IMG/VR virus record: IMGVR_UViG_3300025120_000001
Span: 48,135-112,134 of that record
Direction: 5' to 3' (one strand)
Source: a virus
Length of the DNA: 64,000 bases
Shown here: positions 15,001 through 22,160 of the stretch, in pieces
Layout of the letters: every line of letters begins with the position of its first letter
Position numbering within the stretch: position 1 is the stretch's first letter
Made by a program: the position numbers and the translations under genes
The notes under the pieces: model-generated
What the model was told of the DNA's origin: nothing
The model's database searches: none
Seen by the model: the letters and a program-made list of their open reading frames with translations, nothing else

Positions 15001-15462
15001 GCTAAAGGCTGGAGATGCATAGTATCTATCAAATTGAGTTGCCGCAACACCAGAGTAAACTGGATCTACTATGTTTGTATTAGCATCTCCAAATGTAGAA
15101 TCCTGCTTTCCATATGTAGGTTTTAGTTTTTCTACATTTTCAAAAGCTCTAATCTTACCTTGCATTGTAGCTGTATTAGGCGGATTACTTTGAGAGTTTT
15201 GATTAAATCTACCCATTGACGGAGCAGGAAGAGGTGAGTTAATATTATGCGTAGGCGGAGGAAAAAATCTATTAATACTTGCTGAAGCATTGCTAAGCAT
15301 AGCTTCATACTCCGGATCTACAGATTGATCAAAAGCTTCCAAATCAGTTGGGATTTCTAAATCAGCTATTGTTTCAAAAACAAATTGATCTTCGGGTACA
15401 CCAACTGGTGTATTAGCTATCTCATTGTTAAACATTATATTATCAAACTTATCTTCAACCAT
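1..15462 (-). CDS. Giant virion RNA polymerase fusion protein (partial, C-terminus beyond window)
   Basis: The frame runs from ATG 15462 to the window edge, giving at least 5,154 residues; I spot-checked lines across its length and saw no in-frame stop. It is most likely the virion-packaged RNA polymerase of a crAss-like phage, ejected with the DNA to transcribe early genes. Residues 3986-3990 read DFDID within VSGADFDIDKLYIQ, the aspartate motif of the beta'-type double-psi barrel in the form known from phage phi14:2 gp66. R3947 in GIRIPSQ lies 39 residues earlier, like the NRAPTLH arginine of bacterial beta'. SALKMMKKN (3579-3587) is a candidate for the beta-type barrel lysine. A zincin motif, HEAFH, is at 2199-2203 and may be an internal metalloprotease. 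Residues 235-285 are hydrophobic and Gly/Ala-rich, possibly membrane-active. It is the last gene seen in the cargo block. The polymerase call is strong; functions of the other 3,000 or more residues are unknown. Confidence 0.88.
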   Translation of the reverse strand, partial: MVEDKFDNIMFNNEIANTPVGVPEDQFVFETIADLEIPTDLEAFDQSVDPEYEAMLSNASASINRFFPPPTHNINSPLPAPSMGRFNQNSQSNPPNTATMQGKIRAFENVEKLKPTYGKQDSTFGDANTNIVDPVYSGVAATQFDRYYASPAFSRLGFHAYRDNEAYYNENSSGWEDTGRMFGQLTKLVGTGYLSSYRGWFEDDVMDLKSAIEYEDAVRIGSSSRDGFGAGFNNFVLNAGYTLGIIGSIAIEEAIMWGGTALLAASGVGAPAAAATGAAAVARTGYNVAKLTKALGRIGQSFKVGKAFKATKDFVQGMKKIEKVRDIFQGVKSGDNILGKILLPETMGAFKALNTTKKAGENVTNMARFSKTAGGFYRDARSLNFALSEGRMEGGSVYKEQWQKNYLIQRQKNKLAGLGEELSTEQMAKVEQDAKSAAFTTTMWNAPVIYLSNQLLLGNAFGGFKRSFSQIAKESIDSGFGRIVRGKAATKVVKEGANAGKRQVQKGIYEGVEDSFLNWKFIAKKLKSDGLRGGATMAAYGALRYSAANISEGLQEVYQEAVSAGVKDYYTAIQFDPMAGGSALFSSSLSSGLGAQMGSQGLETFMSGFFMGGVINLPQKAIFQGIPTLYTIGTDKAAFDKHKANKKTTLDNLVSYMNKHGDSMAMDPSNPLMNPDQMNFIVQKQASEAMEQAQSEGDIMNFMDTRDMAEFQNLKTLFETGKQEFFKEQLQDYLELTDQELAEAFPSEKARAKEGKLRSQIQENLGRLEQMEKDFNENKDKLTITADPSLYEPGSKQHEKETLKFLAQRHARDLYLFTKDGFQRAAERTEKIYDQLASHPIIKELAANDLTVLTTKEAMMEEMAALRTEVEVLDQPGAKREKNRRAKKLKLLEDISAILYDPKRQKKDGGFDRRSLQTKLTPAIVKYLEYIGKDKKAFVNNEMIKDVIDLIIDSDHLNARQFMYDKALRVMTDPEYLNDMLKRSELYFQFAYKNKMSLFRESIERFINKEEINVLLNQFANVGVYLGQEDMLLFGATGDPKYLTNFFNQDGPVNQIDDPVLYEKVQAAISVYRQTASDILKKDAETRAEEAKESAQDPVKRDQSVSSILDDAGIEGPDSKMVGKTAGESPYLDEVLKRVYQEKRGMLLKLGAKKIPTWEQFLEESLSKDIMRGYNGLKKVWFQTLQGLDGDAKMEVFNSDKGFKEWLSLQRTNDLVGEVLKEASSGRTGISLKIFLPELKDEQGVTEEDDKTKGKDSSNATIDILEKLVINPETEEATSFYVLVDKAGNILDEAMYEAAGLDPILAEGFTSKGKAESARAKLSNYVPTMDSFEFDGQTLNYGDRIQDSKTKKWYVVVSTKPTVEKYGNLLVLEEGKAYTLDPKQRIKKATRLKEGDFLKRFTPEVFNAGKAKLPANASKLRVDEATAAIPHRNDATTNYQEVLEIGRRRYDFILKNLTEKELNELEVIVTKNEQGGAILDREGGYLKFEDKEKNPFIRTTKSPYNIGLKLKSSTSKRINAKLEEAGIPIAMDAEGKATGMVGYIPNGDVILTDANGQAINPLSITKDQIKDLFNYSGPAETAASDIQRNFAIQFQIMNSIAEKMGDSESLVTTLEDIGGVNFFTTPGELVFDKKDKPVLDLNVQGVDGVTVVLENKKGKDGTVSTRFITNAERGEGSKVKKKIIAEMNAQNPNLYSGASNASRYVMVVKSSSGVYSYFPIKSDSLSTEGTAALAETLIKRSAETLKENVQEVEVKKGKKTKQTKDLKFNSIFNQEVNAGEVQDSPGFYMASKPGYTFEVNVGANGSVFIRAYDRKLKQSHNIIMSAEQVQEYAEFDNKEKFIEALITNYNDYISNIDVTDKAFAKKKVFFENLQKNGQLKKDAFKISFDKNVTTEEIEQSVTTQISPNVRGASKLIANIKGVQVSDIKNTAIISMTTTGRSTSADGNTSPSEEAETEDGPTASDGPAAEIASIEELSQEEYDKQKSNDFQGLSKDQREYLAQKLSEQGEKALTIRELEILGSPMGTSIRLLSKTKYNVDNPTSNAATSDTGAVQKDRAALIAERNNLLAKIEVRQVKIRKDSVGKLKNSEIMKKLLSDKEIIKLQKQLAKVESDLGNTANKISDNLNLEDLKHIDEFLSWASSNLPDFISIEDIRTLGDNMKSGGERVGAFVMAMSRIAGNEKINGKLYVGATSKYAYHEAFHAVFRMLLNSDQQNVYYKLAKTEVLSKLRSEGKSLKVELEKLRNGDINKYRNWSQESLEKEYLEEYMADQFEIFKQSPAKTKTDSFIKSLFNKILEWIRNVLGKYNATQLQALYKDISAGKFKNSQAVSNPFTDSATMGITLDASKLLRYSSSTPAKGKEVYKTIPNKQGRGIVSAITARVVDLEMFNEDPNFNIVDTVEESIDAFKALYNIDNAQYANVSTQQLLNLSNITNAFENFRKDIVDSVVQELELYDIKLEMMDDLDMENEMEYGLRTTEQYGKDASQVGGTRSLSSFLRKYIATTTLSEKDEFGNEYINPEADPDDRIKIIIPVDFASAYSGFLKAASGTSDPVRILQQIYMFSQNNPQTKAVQEKLFNDLGLVWEDQLENGIIPGETNDNLLFQALLKGFENFKVDYLFLHTNTADGQTLAYSAANRDDAHTQVEKWETEYKHRRRLYLSDPALKDDASDQLDVLLDYLNPKDPIGYISNKKLAEVAVKVSEVLSKTMGIKLHPDYIQYSIAGNIVQPTKLQKETAAKGKKRLGPTKWQQQILNSRTDVISIEWDDIVYMKEQFDANENLMSQTGEEGVYNRLRKLGLGNSMFDETVGSSVFKNPAGDLVYAHQLPTFHLKRIAQLNDVDNNAKALQDLIDKDPYLASNYLLNDPAFRQMSREGLLKVTRIAGSKASRGIEVDGDGGVVEKYDRNEEGVNYGDFNPKQILHALLSAYTAGVNPKSGKIKRGVIPEGQDEMIALAPVLLRVIEASNTGDMVELPIIQAVKTNAQGDAEVTDAALDAYEKNIEGEFARIQRELDPATRTEELHPGYNATKDGQNRQVEIRDKSGKIIGYNRAFKFTNNKLVLSPKDSPSTQLETGRLLDTEATVARLRAGTQKIFIKDEQGATSMGFFAEGESTNLEMSIGEVKEIKKKKKFVKKKGDKATFNRVKLVGSRKVSQLTMTNIYDKLGDAISDNKTTTHIKEATVGNNTYWVESDKMKDFIEGNKEFYVYELVDENILELDNEQLVEREKQAAEQEDYDIATAIRDLLNVRTFNYAAELEKLIRENAALPADQREVLTLDSALSKIGKDKKQLRAYMRSRIDQEFVQFNRDINSEFYRIDENGKPILELPKFLSQGVQRNENSTGSEAEFQRANEKLNLTGNRTYNTKQIFINDWINTSSMNDVLLGDQALTLKDAVDAVKRAKMQNAAYYSAASRIASPQHGILNPLQKISMFATTDPIGTSIHTGEDIEQADAQNWMSLKAFRYMWFGFGKLTETQSALLNKIEDGADISVDEIFGAAGAVKKQEMLNSKKLVYGDGKVFDKFSVVPLTKALTSYKDKNGNWVAKPGREDLHNMRVKMEQYEQDQLDKGIDTVAMVAPLSALKMMKKNITPIDALVGSGNTITQKESKLLGPANTGSYMARRLDFESTSETDESFGDDQVMELDANYMGLQVLNPSNKSEIIDPTQIKTLITGEQSDNTEVILNGELTTIGAIKLAYNRAVDSRLKQKYLDKRNLNFDMESDYAMDELHKSIDAKKLSPDLISFLKYAQTALKASASSAQLLEFFSFDEEGNPNFDFAQDTPIVAQKFKQLFLSYFSKGVMSEKLPGTAAALLSDYGFKQYRKIYSTEQVDGKSYIDRQEIIRTDDFQNNYSIDDVQKYGNEVLDLSDDNQDKFDSLNERLKNMKEGEFIIVKDRLRPDMKEYKDGEYTGIKYTESMMPVHSKDAYTMYDQVPSKSIPEVLSKMFGIRIPSQDNHSTVNIKVVDFLPVFYGSTIVSARELVEVSGADFDIDKLYIQMKDGYTTLEATKEKTKIYDVVVDMYEHKTEVDATGDPVDIWVVDNLAQAQEQLNLIKDGGRGKNFGEIQEALGTTKDGATYYEIPHKRGDNKRIYIRGTQPSRSIIKDKLRVKGKPYTKPKMQKVIKEYTNDFESYLKWVNKAVQKSGSTFAEAAAKANDRTKNSLSDKDLEAARKLGFSPNAIKALRMLNLPMNEKAFKSYHKKTGRYPFSSGYNNEILDFKYSMMGHAGNTTRDGDQSAISYEPADMEILKDTWSWISGEVPQLAEMLSEDGIDANNLFGKWKGFANNKEGAKSIGAAVLPNLYLSLIQEEGIKMIPGGGYELNIGGQVYNGLFNEDKVNGKTVDRSKELKEDGTLGRRKQYIISALITAMTDNAKERLAAKLGLSRNALAIVTTMSAMGVPIRTSVAMMNHPTIREAYQLEKRAPAFEFDVKEFIEDKMDSLKAAAATYDLATEEDFGATGVSQASLIDGSQDPMLKYKSEEELEDKVDRAADNGVEAITREQVLRDYAILDQFVKAFDVSGFLRPMGDLLNLAKGFGKDTNDVYKVSKAREDLGIDLTDAEFDMLPPNEMPIFDLRPVFSADRWQRGMLDIHDEFVGSILPKVFLDESAGFKNIFSSLDTNYKRFTKDERAVINNDMLSYITLQGYLNYLNNNPMSVLGIPTNTLLYPEEGTKDIVDTYDEIKELNGDKYNFFLDGFIRPESATSEGNKTGISMLTANTLTPLNDSQKLDVQNGFQELYADPLTRALSMKVLNYMIVKDGLQPVYRSIIASINPEMFADYMSTLPSTSQAFAAMDDAQMMANFGMSFRDLKLNFIREYGLHPKTAKLLKKKSMSSSAVFNGKSLVNQARKPFTLDYVESNPDKLFVIFDNESGTGTSNSKAVRGANNVISIVIKKDLSNNKESYYTGAEINTASNEIQQQIEKIKQNIDSFSGGVMIQNEIDNAELMGLQEFSVELYDDLLQKMEDNFGYQAVGLTDKQVKKEGKEVNRKAKNQALYLNDQFDRATITVDLYKGISARPKFEKNDEFETRKFAKIAKDKGKKYGSNVTQVKKGFKLRTVYEGKGERSIAEFPQVMGFMVDGQTRYFQLVRHAGPEYGNIGEGLSQDIATGTFAEYIEVDIMGSVAQTPVGFIFGERPTNNSVKETVKEANPGEDS

Positions 15463-15479
15463 ACTATATTAAATTAAGA

Positions 15480-18400
15480 TTATGAGTTTTCTTCCACTTG
15501 CTCTGGCGTAAGTTTGCCGAACATGAAGTTAAAATTATCTCCTTCTTTTGGATCAGTTATTTTATCTGGATTAGTTTTTTTCCACTTATCCCTTTGACTT
15601 TTATTCTGAGATCCTATTTTTTGTAATTCATATAAATACTTTCTCATATAATAATCTAATTCCTGTCTTGATCCTTGACCGATTGCAATGCCTTCATCAT
15701 TAACTAATTGCTTAGTAAACTGAGCAGCATCATATTCTCCAGTATCACCGTTGAATTGTAGTATTTGATAGTTCATATTATAACCACCTTCAGTACCTTC
15801 TGTTATAGAGAATGAGCCACCGGCAGGAACAGCTCTTTGAAAACTAGCATCTTCACTACTTGCTATAGAAGAAGCAACATATGAAAAATTAAATTCACCA
15901 TGTTTTCTAGGATTGTTATCCTCCTTTTTAGGAATAATGAAACTAAGTGTATTACCTGTAAAAGTTTCAGGTATCATTTTACCTTTTCCTCTCATGCCAT
16001 CCAAATACTCATCGCTAAACGTTAATGTATATCCTGCGTATTTATGATCTAGATTTTTACCTTCTGCAGTCCAGCTTGGGAAATATTTAATTGTAGCTAT
16101 TGGATAATCACCTTGAGCTTTGCTTTCTGTAGTTCTTCTCTTTGTCATATCCATTATGTATTGGTTGTATAACTTTTTACCAATGTTATAATCTATATTG
16201 TCTTTTCCTGTATCCTTATCCTTAATAACATCTTTATCATCCCAGTATGTACTACCATCTGATTTGCTAATTTCATTAAATCCATAATCTGCAAACATGA
16301 TAGTCATCTCAGGATCATTCTTTACTTGCCGGTTTAATGTGTTTAATTGTTCAGCCGCAGAATCTGATATAGATAACGGATCTATTAAAACTTCATAAGT
16401 AGGATTGTTTCCTATTTCACCAGGATTCTGGTCAGCTCCTGCAATACCTCTCATACCTTGTTTAATATCATATGTTTTAAATATATCACCAAACTCTGCA
16501 AAGTCACCCTTTTCTGTTGTGACTTCTTGCGTTGCTTCTAGCTTTCCTCTAATTGCATAGTCATTTAATTCATACATAGATTTCATGAACGCAGCAGCTT
16601 GTTTATCAGATCTCGCTCTATCATTTTGCATTGCGCCATTATACTCAATAGTCGTAATTGTTCTTTCTGGAGCATAACTTCCACTACCAACTGTACTACT
16701 ATATCTATTACTTTCACTGGCGCTTTCTCCAAGATTTGCCATTCTATTAGATGCATCTGACCATGATTGTTCATGCTCATCACCTGACCAAAAACTAGTA
16801 TCATCAAATCCATCTACATCAACGCCCTCTACAGAAAGAGCTGCGCCACCTCCATCTTGAATCCATTTCCAATATGCATCATTATATGATTTATCTGTAT
16901 GTCTTCTGCTTACACCATCTCCATCTTTGTATATCATAGTTGGCATACCAGCATTTACAGCCTTTGCCATTAAAGATTTAAACTCATCACCACTTTCAAG
17001 ATCAAATGATGAGTTTACAGCTTTCTTAATATTGTAATCTGTAACCTCATATAAATTTGATACATGTTTGTCAAGTTGCTTTGATTGATTATCAAGAGCA
17101 TCATAACCATTTTGAATAGCAGCAAACTCTGCAATTGGATCTTTGCTATTAAACAATAAAGGGCTGTTATCAGCAAAGGTTTCTTGATTTACATTCTTGG
17201 CTTGAACCTTAATTAAATCACCCATTCTTTTAAATTCTGATTCAAATGCTGTACTATACTTACTTTTCATTTGATTGAATCCTTCATTATCTTCACTACG
17301 CAAAAGATATTTTTTGAGTTCTGTTTTTAATGCGGATGCTGACATAGTTCCAATGCCATCCATTGTTATTAAACCACTACCCCCATTTGTTAAACCTTGT
17401 TTTCTTGCAAGTACATCAATAGTCCAATCAATTTCGTTATTGGTTATTTTGTTTTGCATGTCCAAAGCTATCTTTTCTTGATTCTCAATATGATCACCAT
17501 TTATAGTTGCGTTTCCGTCATCATCTATATTTTGAGCGGTTACTGTATTTGCATCAGTTGTAATTTCAGTTCCTTCTAAATCTAGTTTATCTTGTCCAGT
17601 AGCTTCATATTCTAATTGAGCCTTTAATGCAATGTTTTGTTTGTCAAAAATATCTTTAGCCTGCATTTGCTTCATCTTATTGCTATGCTGGGCAGCAATT
17701 TTTTGCATATCATATTTTTGTCTCTTAGCTAAAACAGCATATTCATTAGCTTCTAGTTTAGACATCATACCTTTTTTAGAATAGTCTATAGCCGCAGACT
17801 GAAGATCTGTTTCCATTCCCATATTCATCATCAAGCTATATGCTCTATTTAAAAGTGACTTTGTATTACCGGCATTGTATTCACCGTTTGTTTTAAAGTC
17901 TTTTTCAGATTGAGGCTGATTGTCAAAAAGCTTATCTATTTCCGCCAGTCTTTCTCTAACTGCAGATAAATCTGATTTACTTTCATTAGATGCTTTTTCT
18001 TCAGGACTTCCTTTTATAATAGGATCTTGTTTATTTGATTGGTTCCAAGCTTCGTTTTTTTGTTGAGCTTGTTTTTTCTTTTCTGCTAATGCTGCTTGTC
18101 TTTTTTCTATCTCTGCTTCAACTTCCTGAATCTTATCAGTTGCCCAAACATTCTGACCTTGATCTATACTAGCAAACTTACCCTCATCTACACCAGTCTG
18201 AGCAAAGTTCCGTGATTTAACATATGCATCTGCATGATATGCACCTATCACCATAGGATCATCCTTTAATGTTTTTTGTACAAGAGCTAAAGCTTCATTA
18301 GTTATTAAGTCTCCGTTCTTTCTATGAATCATCCACTCACCATTCTCAGATATTGTAGTAACTACATCTGTCTCTAAACCTGATTCATTAAGAACTTGTA

Positions 18401-18935
18401 AAGCCTTTTCATATAAATTAGCATTAGGTGTATATGTTGGAGTAGCCATAGTTAACGCTGCATCTTGGCTAGCGTCAACAAAGTCTTCCATTTCAAATTG
18501 CATTTTTTGAACACCTGTCTGCCAATATTTCTGACGCTCTTCATCCACCATTGAGTTCTTCAGTCTATTAGCATAGGACATTTCATTTCTATACTTCTTA
18601 GTTTGAACAAGATCTTTTACTATAAGATCCTCTTCAAAGAAAGGTCTGAATAATGCCTTTGCTGAATCAACATTCTGAGCCATTGATAAATCCAATCCTG
18701 CTATTTGCTGGAGTTTAGGTGCAAGGTTCTCTGCATACTGATCACGCATCTCTTGCGTATCCTTTCTAGAAAGATTTCCATACACAACCTTGCCATATAA
18801 ATCATTTAATGCTTTATAGTTAGACTCATATTTTTGAGTCTTAGTATCTAATACATTAGATAAGAATTTATAATCCGGTGTGAATGGTTTAAAATCTGGT
18901 AAATAACTGCCTACTCCTGGTACATACGTTGCCAT
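15480..18935 (-). CDS. Large virion cargo/structural protein (1151 aa)
   Basis: No enzymatic motif is visible. The N-terminus (YVPGVGSYLPDFKPFTPDYKF, followed by a tract of long helices with LNDLYGKVVYGNLSR) matches a pattern I recall from large structural proteins of crAss-like phages. The protein is mainly charged and helical, with a coiled-coil-like K/E/Q stretch near residues 270-320. It lies between the Pro/Cys-rich 1054-residue protein and the giant RNA polymerase, so by position it should be one of the proteins stored in the capsid or tail and ejected with the polymerase. The start ATG follows a short AT-rich gap and the stop is 18 bases before the polymerase start, consistent with one transcript. 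Role inferred from context only. Confidence 0.75.
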   Translation of the reverse strand: MATYVPGVGSYLPDFKPFTPDYKFLSNVLDTKTQKYESNYKALNDLYGKVVYGNLSRKDTQEMRDQYAENLAPKLQQIAGLDLSMAQNVDSAKALFRPFFEEDLIVKDLVQTKKYRNEMSYANRLKNSMVDEERQKYWQTGVQKMQFEMEDFVDASQDAALTMATPTYTPNANLYEKALQVLNESGLETDVVTTISENGEWMIHRKNGDLITNEALALVQKTLKDDPMVIGAYHADAYVKSRNFAQTGVDEGKFASIDQGQNVWATDKIQEVEAEIEKRQAALAEKKKQAQQKNEAWNQSNKQDPIIKGSPEEKASNESKSDLSAVRERLAEIDKLFDNQPQSEKDFKTNGEYNAGNTKSLLNRAYSLMMNMGMETDLQSAAIDYSKKGMMSKLEANEYAVLAKRQKYDMQKIAAQHSNKMKQMQAKDIFDKQNIALKAQLEYEATGQDKLDLEGTEITTDANTVTAQNIDDDGNATINGDHIENQEKIALDMQNKITNNEIDWTIDVLARKQGLTNGGSGLITMDGIGTMSASALKTELKKYLLRSEDNEGFNQMKSKYSTAFESEFKRMGDLIKVQAKNVNQETFADNSPLLFNSKDPIAEFAAIQNGYDALDNQSKQLDKHVSNLYEVTDYNIKKAVNSSFDLESGDEFKSLMAKAVNAGMPTMIYKDGDGVSRRHTDKSYNDAYWKWIQDGGGAALSVEGVDVDGFDDTSFWSGDEHEQSWSDASNRMANLGESASESNRYSSTVGSGSYAPERTITTIEYNGAMQNDRARSDKQAAAFMKSMYELNDYAIRGKLEATQEVTTEKGDFAEFGDIFKTYDIKQGMRGIAGADQNPGEIGNNPTYEVLIDPLSISDSAAEQLNTLNRQVKNDPEMTIMFADYGFNEISKSDGSTYWDDKDVIKDKDTGKDNIDYNIGKKLYNQYIMDMTKRRTTESKAQGDYPIATIKYFPSWTAEGKNLDHKYAGYTLTFSDEYLDGMRGKGKMIPETFTGNTLSFIIPKKEDNNPRKHGEFNFSYVASSIASSEDASFQRAVPAGGSFSITEGTEGGYNMNYQILQFNGDTGEYDAAQFTKQLVNDEGIAIGQGSRQELDYYMRKYLYELQKIGSQNKSQRDKWKKTNPDKITDPKEGDNFNFMFGKLTPEQVEENS

Positions 18936-18994
18936 AATACTAAATTAATAAAATTTCATAAGTTTATAAAGTTAATTGAAAACACTTTTAAAGT

Positions 18995-21900
18995 TTATAT
19001 TCCCATCTTACCTGTATAAAAAGGGGTAGCCCACTTCTTTTTCTTTTTCTCTCCCCCTCGTTTGTTTTGGTAGCCGCCTGCTCCCTGTTGTCTAGCCTGC
19101 GCTTTCCATCTAGCTTCTCTAGGATCACCTTGATAACCTCTAGCATTTGCTTGTTGTACAAGAGATGACATAACATTCGGATCAACATTGCCATCTTTAT
19201 CTGTAAGACCTGCAGCTTTAGCTTGTCTAGCCGCTTCCATATAATCATCCATAAATGCCCATCTATCTCCCTCTGGTTGAGGGTTAAATGCTTTAGATCC
19301 TGATTGACTAATGTCACCTCCAGATAATGGATCAACATTAAAGTAATCATACATCTGATTCATGTTATATGTATTTGAAGCATTTGTTATCATATTAGCC
19401 GTAGCATCAGCATACTGCTCTCTATCAAAGTTCTTCTCATCCATATAAGTTTGAAGAGTTTTGGCAGTATCATCATATAACTTAGTGTTTCTTGAATCTT
19501 CAAGCTGGTTAAACTGACTATCTAATTGAGCATTCATTCTATTTGCATTATTCAAAGTCTGCACATTTCTTGAGTTAACTCCACCAACTGCATTAGCTAT
19601 AGCATCTATAGCTTGCCCTTGACCTTGCGCACTTCTAGCAGCCATTTGCTGAGGTCCTGCAAATGCACCTAATGCTTGTTCTGATGCAGCTCTTCCTGAA
19701 TTGATTGCAGCTATTTGTCTAGTTGGATCTTCCAATACAGCATCCATATAGTTTCTTCTAACTGGAGGTTGATAAGGTAAGAACATATCTCGCTCTCTAT
19801 CTGCAATAGCCTGAGTTTTAATTATATCTTGAATCCAAGGTGACTTAACAGCAGAGGGTGGTGGTAACTCTGTTTCAGGTACTTCTGGTGTCTTTCTTTT
19901 TTCAGTACAAGGACACGGCTCACTGGCTGTTGGTGTTCCCGGTTCTGAACCTTCTGGACATTGCGGACATTCACCACAAGGACATTTACCATTCTCATCT
20001 CTTGGTAGAACCTTACCTTTATCTGGACCATCAGGACAAGGTTGACATGGATATTCAGGCACTGTAGTATTTTCACGTTGTCCTACTGTAGTGTTACCGA
20101 ATGCACCATCTACTGGAGATATATCATATGTAACACCATTATATGTCCATTGATCATCATCTACACCTGATTGAACAAAGTTAAGTAAATCATCTCCTTC
20201 TGCTACATCGTAAACTTGACCCGCTTGATATGCGCCTTGAAACTGTCTTACTCCTGCCTCATCTAGTGCTGTGTATGTCATTTCTGCTAGTTCTTCTGGT
20301 GTAGCATCTGGGTTATCAGCTTTAATTTTAGCATTGATATCTGTAATAGCTTTATTATAATATGAGCTATTTGTACCATCATCCCATCCAGCCTCTTTTA
20401 AATAGTCTTGATCATCTTTATAGAAGTCTTGAATAGCATTAACTTGTCTTTCCCCTCTTATGTAATTTGAGTGAAAGTCTTCTTCAGAAGGTAAGTCTGC
20501 TTCATCAACACCTCGTGCTTTTTGAAGCAACTTATAAGTTTCATATCTCTTAAGTCTTCCTTCCTCATTCTCATCAGAGTTATACCAATCCGTCCAACTA
20601 TCAGTACCACCCATTAATTCGTCACCTGCTTTCCATGAAGGTTCGCCTCCTGATTGCATCATTGTAATACCTTGAGATGCAAACTCCATTTCTCTAGGAG
20701 ATGCTACATTTGGATCAATGCTTCCATTTTGTACACCATCAATAAACATTTGCAGTGCATTTTGTCTATCTCGTACTTCCATACCATCTTGACCATAACC
20801 GCTATATCCAGCAAAGCCTCCGCTAACAGATGCATCACCTTCCATATTTTTATTTATCAATCCTGTGTTTGTATCCCAAACACCTCTTGACATATTAGGA
20901 TCATATGATGTACCCATCATGTTGTCAGCCATAGACATTTTCATCATGTCTTCTTTAGCTTGCTTTCCTTTTACATCTTTAAATCTTTCATTAATACCAC
21001 CAGCAAGATTAACAGCAAAGTTTGATGTTTCTTTAAATGCATTCATACCAGGACTCTTCATAAAGCCTTGCATTGCCGTATTTAACCTAGTCCCAAGACC
21101 GGGACCTTCTTTTTCTTTTTCTGGATCCGTCATACTACCTTGGCCATCATATATAGAAGGTGCAGCTGTTTGTTCAGTAGCAAGCTTTTGCATTTTTTGT
21201 TGATAAGGTGTAGGGCCCATTGCTGGATTTGCGTTTTGCATCTGCGCATCCGCAACTATATTCTGACTGCTAGCATAATCATTATTTATTAACTCATTAA
21301 AATATGCTGAACCAGGACCTTGCTGTTGTTTAAATACATTCAGCAATTGTGTAGGATCTCCTAACCCAGTTTGTGCTTTAGCTAATTCTCTACCATATGC
21401 AGCCATTGGATTCATAGCTTGTGTGTCAGCTTGATTCATTGGTTGTGCTTGCTGATCTCCAGTAAACTGTTGAAGACCTTCTACTTTTTGAGCAAACTCA
21501 AAAGGATCAATACCTATAGCCTGTACATAAGGATAAGCAGCTAATGGTAATCCATCCTCAAAACCTTTCATCATTTCTTGACCAAATGCTAGTTTAGATA
21601 AACCTTCCTTGTTTTTTTGCAACATAAGATCTGCTGTATCAGCCTGTATCTTATCCGCATATTCATCATTTAATAAACCATAATACTTATTAAGCTCATA
21701 TTGTTTAGAAACCTTAGCTGGTGTTATCTTCTTTCTAGACTTAATGCCATGATCCGCTAACATCTCCTTACCCATCTTCATTTTTTGGGTATCAGAATAT
21801 ATAAAAGATTGTTCTGGCAAGAACATTGGAACACCACCGCTCCCATGTCTAGGACCGCTAATATCATAAAGACCAAACTGACCGTCATTATTTAAATCAG

Positions 21901-22159
21901 TTAGAACAGTCTCTCCACCTTCAGCTTCAATGTTAGCAATATCTCTTGGTACAGAAGATAGACTATATCTTACATCTGTATCTGAAGGACCCGATGCTTC
22001 ATTTGAATGAGAGTTAAATGTTGTCAATCCATAATTTTGTTGGTCGCCTGTAACATGACCACCATGTGACATCTTAACCAATTCACCATCAATCAATTCA
22101 AAACCTTCAGGTAGATTTTCTATACGAACTTTATATTTAGTATTTTTAATTTTTGGCAT
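18995..22159 (-). CDS. Large virion cargo/structural protein with Pro/Cys-rich linker (1054 aa)
   Basis: The open frame can be extended to a GTG at 22183, but the ATG at 22159 is preferred: it lies one base after the stop of the upstream gene, and the eight extra codons would sit inside that gene. The N-terminal 150 residues (IEAEGGETVLTDLNNDG, GPRHGSGGVPMFLPEQSF) resemble a domain I recall from structural proteins of Bacteroidetes phages. The middle holds one QxGGE motif (QSGGEPSW, bases 20642-20656). Around bases 19900-20060 there is a Pro/Cys-rich linker with repeated CPxC and CPCG units. The C-terminal third is Gln/Asn/Ala-rich and helical. Placed between two other cargo candidates; probably an ejected or tail-interior protein. 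No catalytic residues recognised. Confidence 0.75.
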   Translation of the reverse strand: MPKIKNTKYKVRIENLPEGFELIDGELVKMSHGGHVTGDQQNYGLTTFNSHSNEASGPSDTDVRYSLSSVPRDIANIEAEGGETVLTDLNNDGQFGLYDISGPRHGSGGVPMFLPEQSFIYSDTQKMKMGKEMLADHGIKSRKKITPAKVSKQYELNKYYGLLNDEYADKIQADTADLMLQKNKEGLSKLAFGQEMMKGFEDGLPLAAYPYVQAIGIDPFEFAQKVEGLQQFTGDQQAQPMNQADTQAMNPMAAYGRELAKAQTGLGDPTQLLNVFKQQQGPGSAYFNELINNDYASSQNIVADAQMQNANPAMGPTPYQQKMQKLATEQTAAPSIYDGQGSMTDPEKEKEGPGLGTRLNTAMQGFMKSPGMNAFKETSNFAVNLAGGINERFKDVKGKQAKEDMMKMSMADNMMGTSYDPNMSRGVWDTNTGLINKNMEGDASVSGGFAGYSGYGQDGMEVRDRQNALQMFIDGVQNGSIDPNVASPREMEFASQGITMMQSGGEPSWKAGDELMGGTDSWTDWYNSDENEEGRLKRYETYKLLQKARGVDEADLPSEEDFHSNYIRGERQVNAIQDFYKDDQDYLKEAGWDDGTNSSYYNKAITDINAKIKADNPDATPEELAEMTYTALDEAGVRQFQGAYQAGQVYDVAEGDDLLNFVQSGVDDDQWTYNGVTYDISPVDGAFGNTTVGQRENTTVPEYPCQPCPDGPDKGKVLPRDENGKCPCGECPQCPEGSEPGTPTASEPCPCTEKRKTPEVPETELPPPSAVKSPWIQDIIKTQAIADRERDMFLPYQPPVRRNYMDAVLEDPTRQIAAINSGRAASEQALGAFAGPQQMAARSAQGQGQAIDAIANAVGGVNSRNVQTLNNANRMNAQLDSQFNQLEDSRNTKLYDDTAKTLQTYMDEKNFDREQYADATANMITNASNTYNMNQMYDYFNVDPLSGGDISQSGSKAFNPQPEGDRWAFMDDYMEAARQAKAAGLTDKDGNVDPNVMSSLVQQANARGYQGDPREARWKAQARQQGAGGYQNKRGGEKKKKKWATPFYTGKMGI

Positions 22160-22160
22160 A

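Noticed and set aside
20865-21203. 112-residue + strand frame
   Set aside because: Lies entirely inside the 1054-residue gene on the other strand and has no gene-like neighbours.
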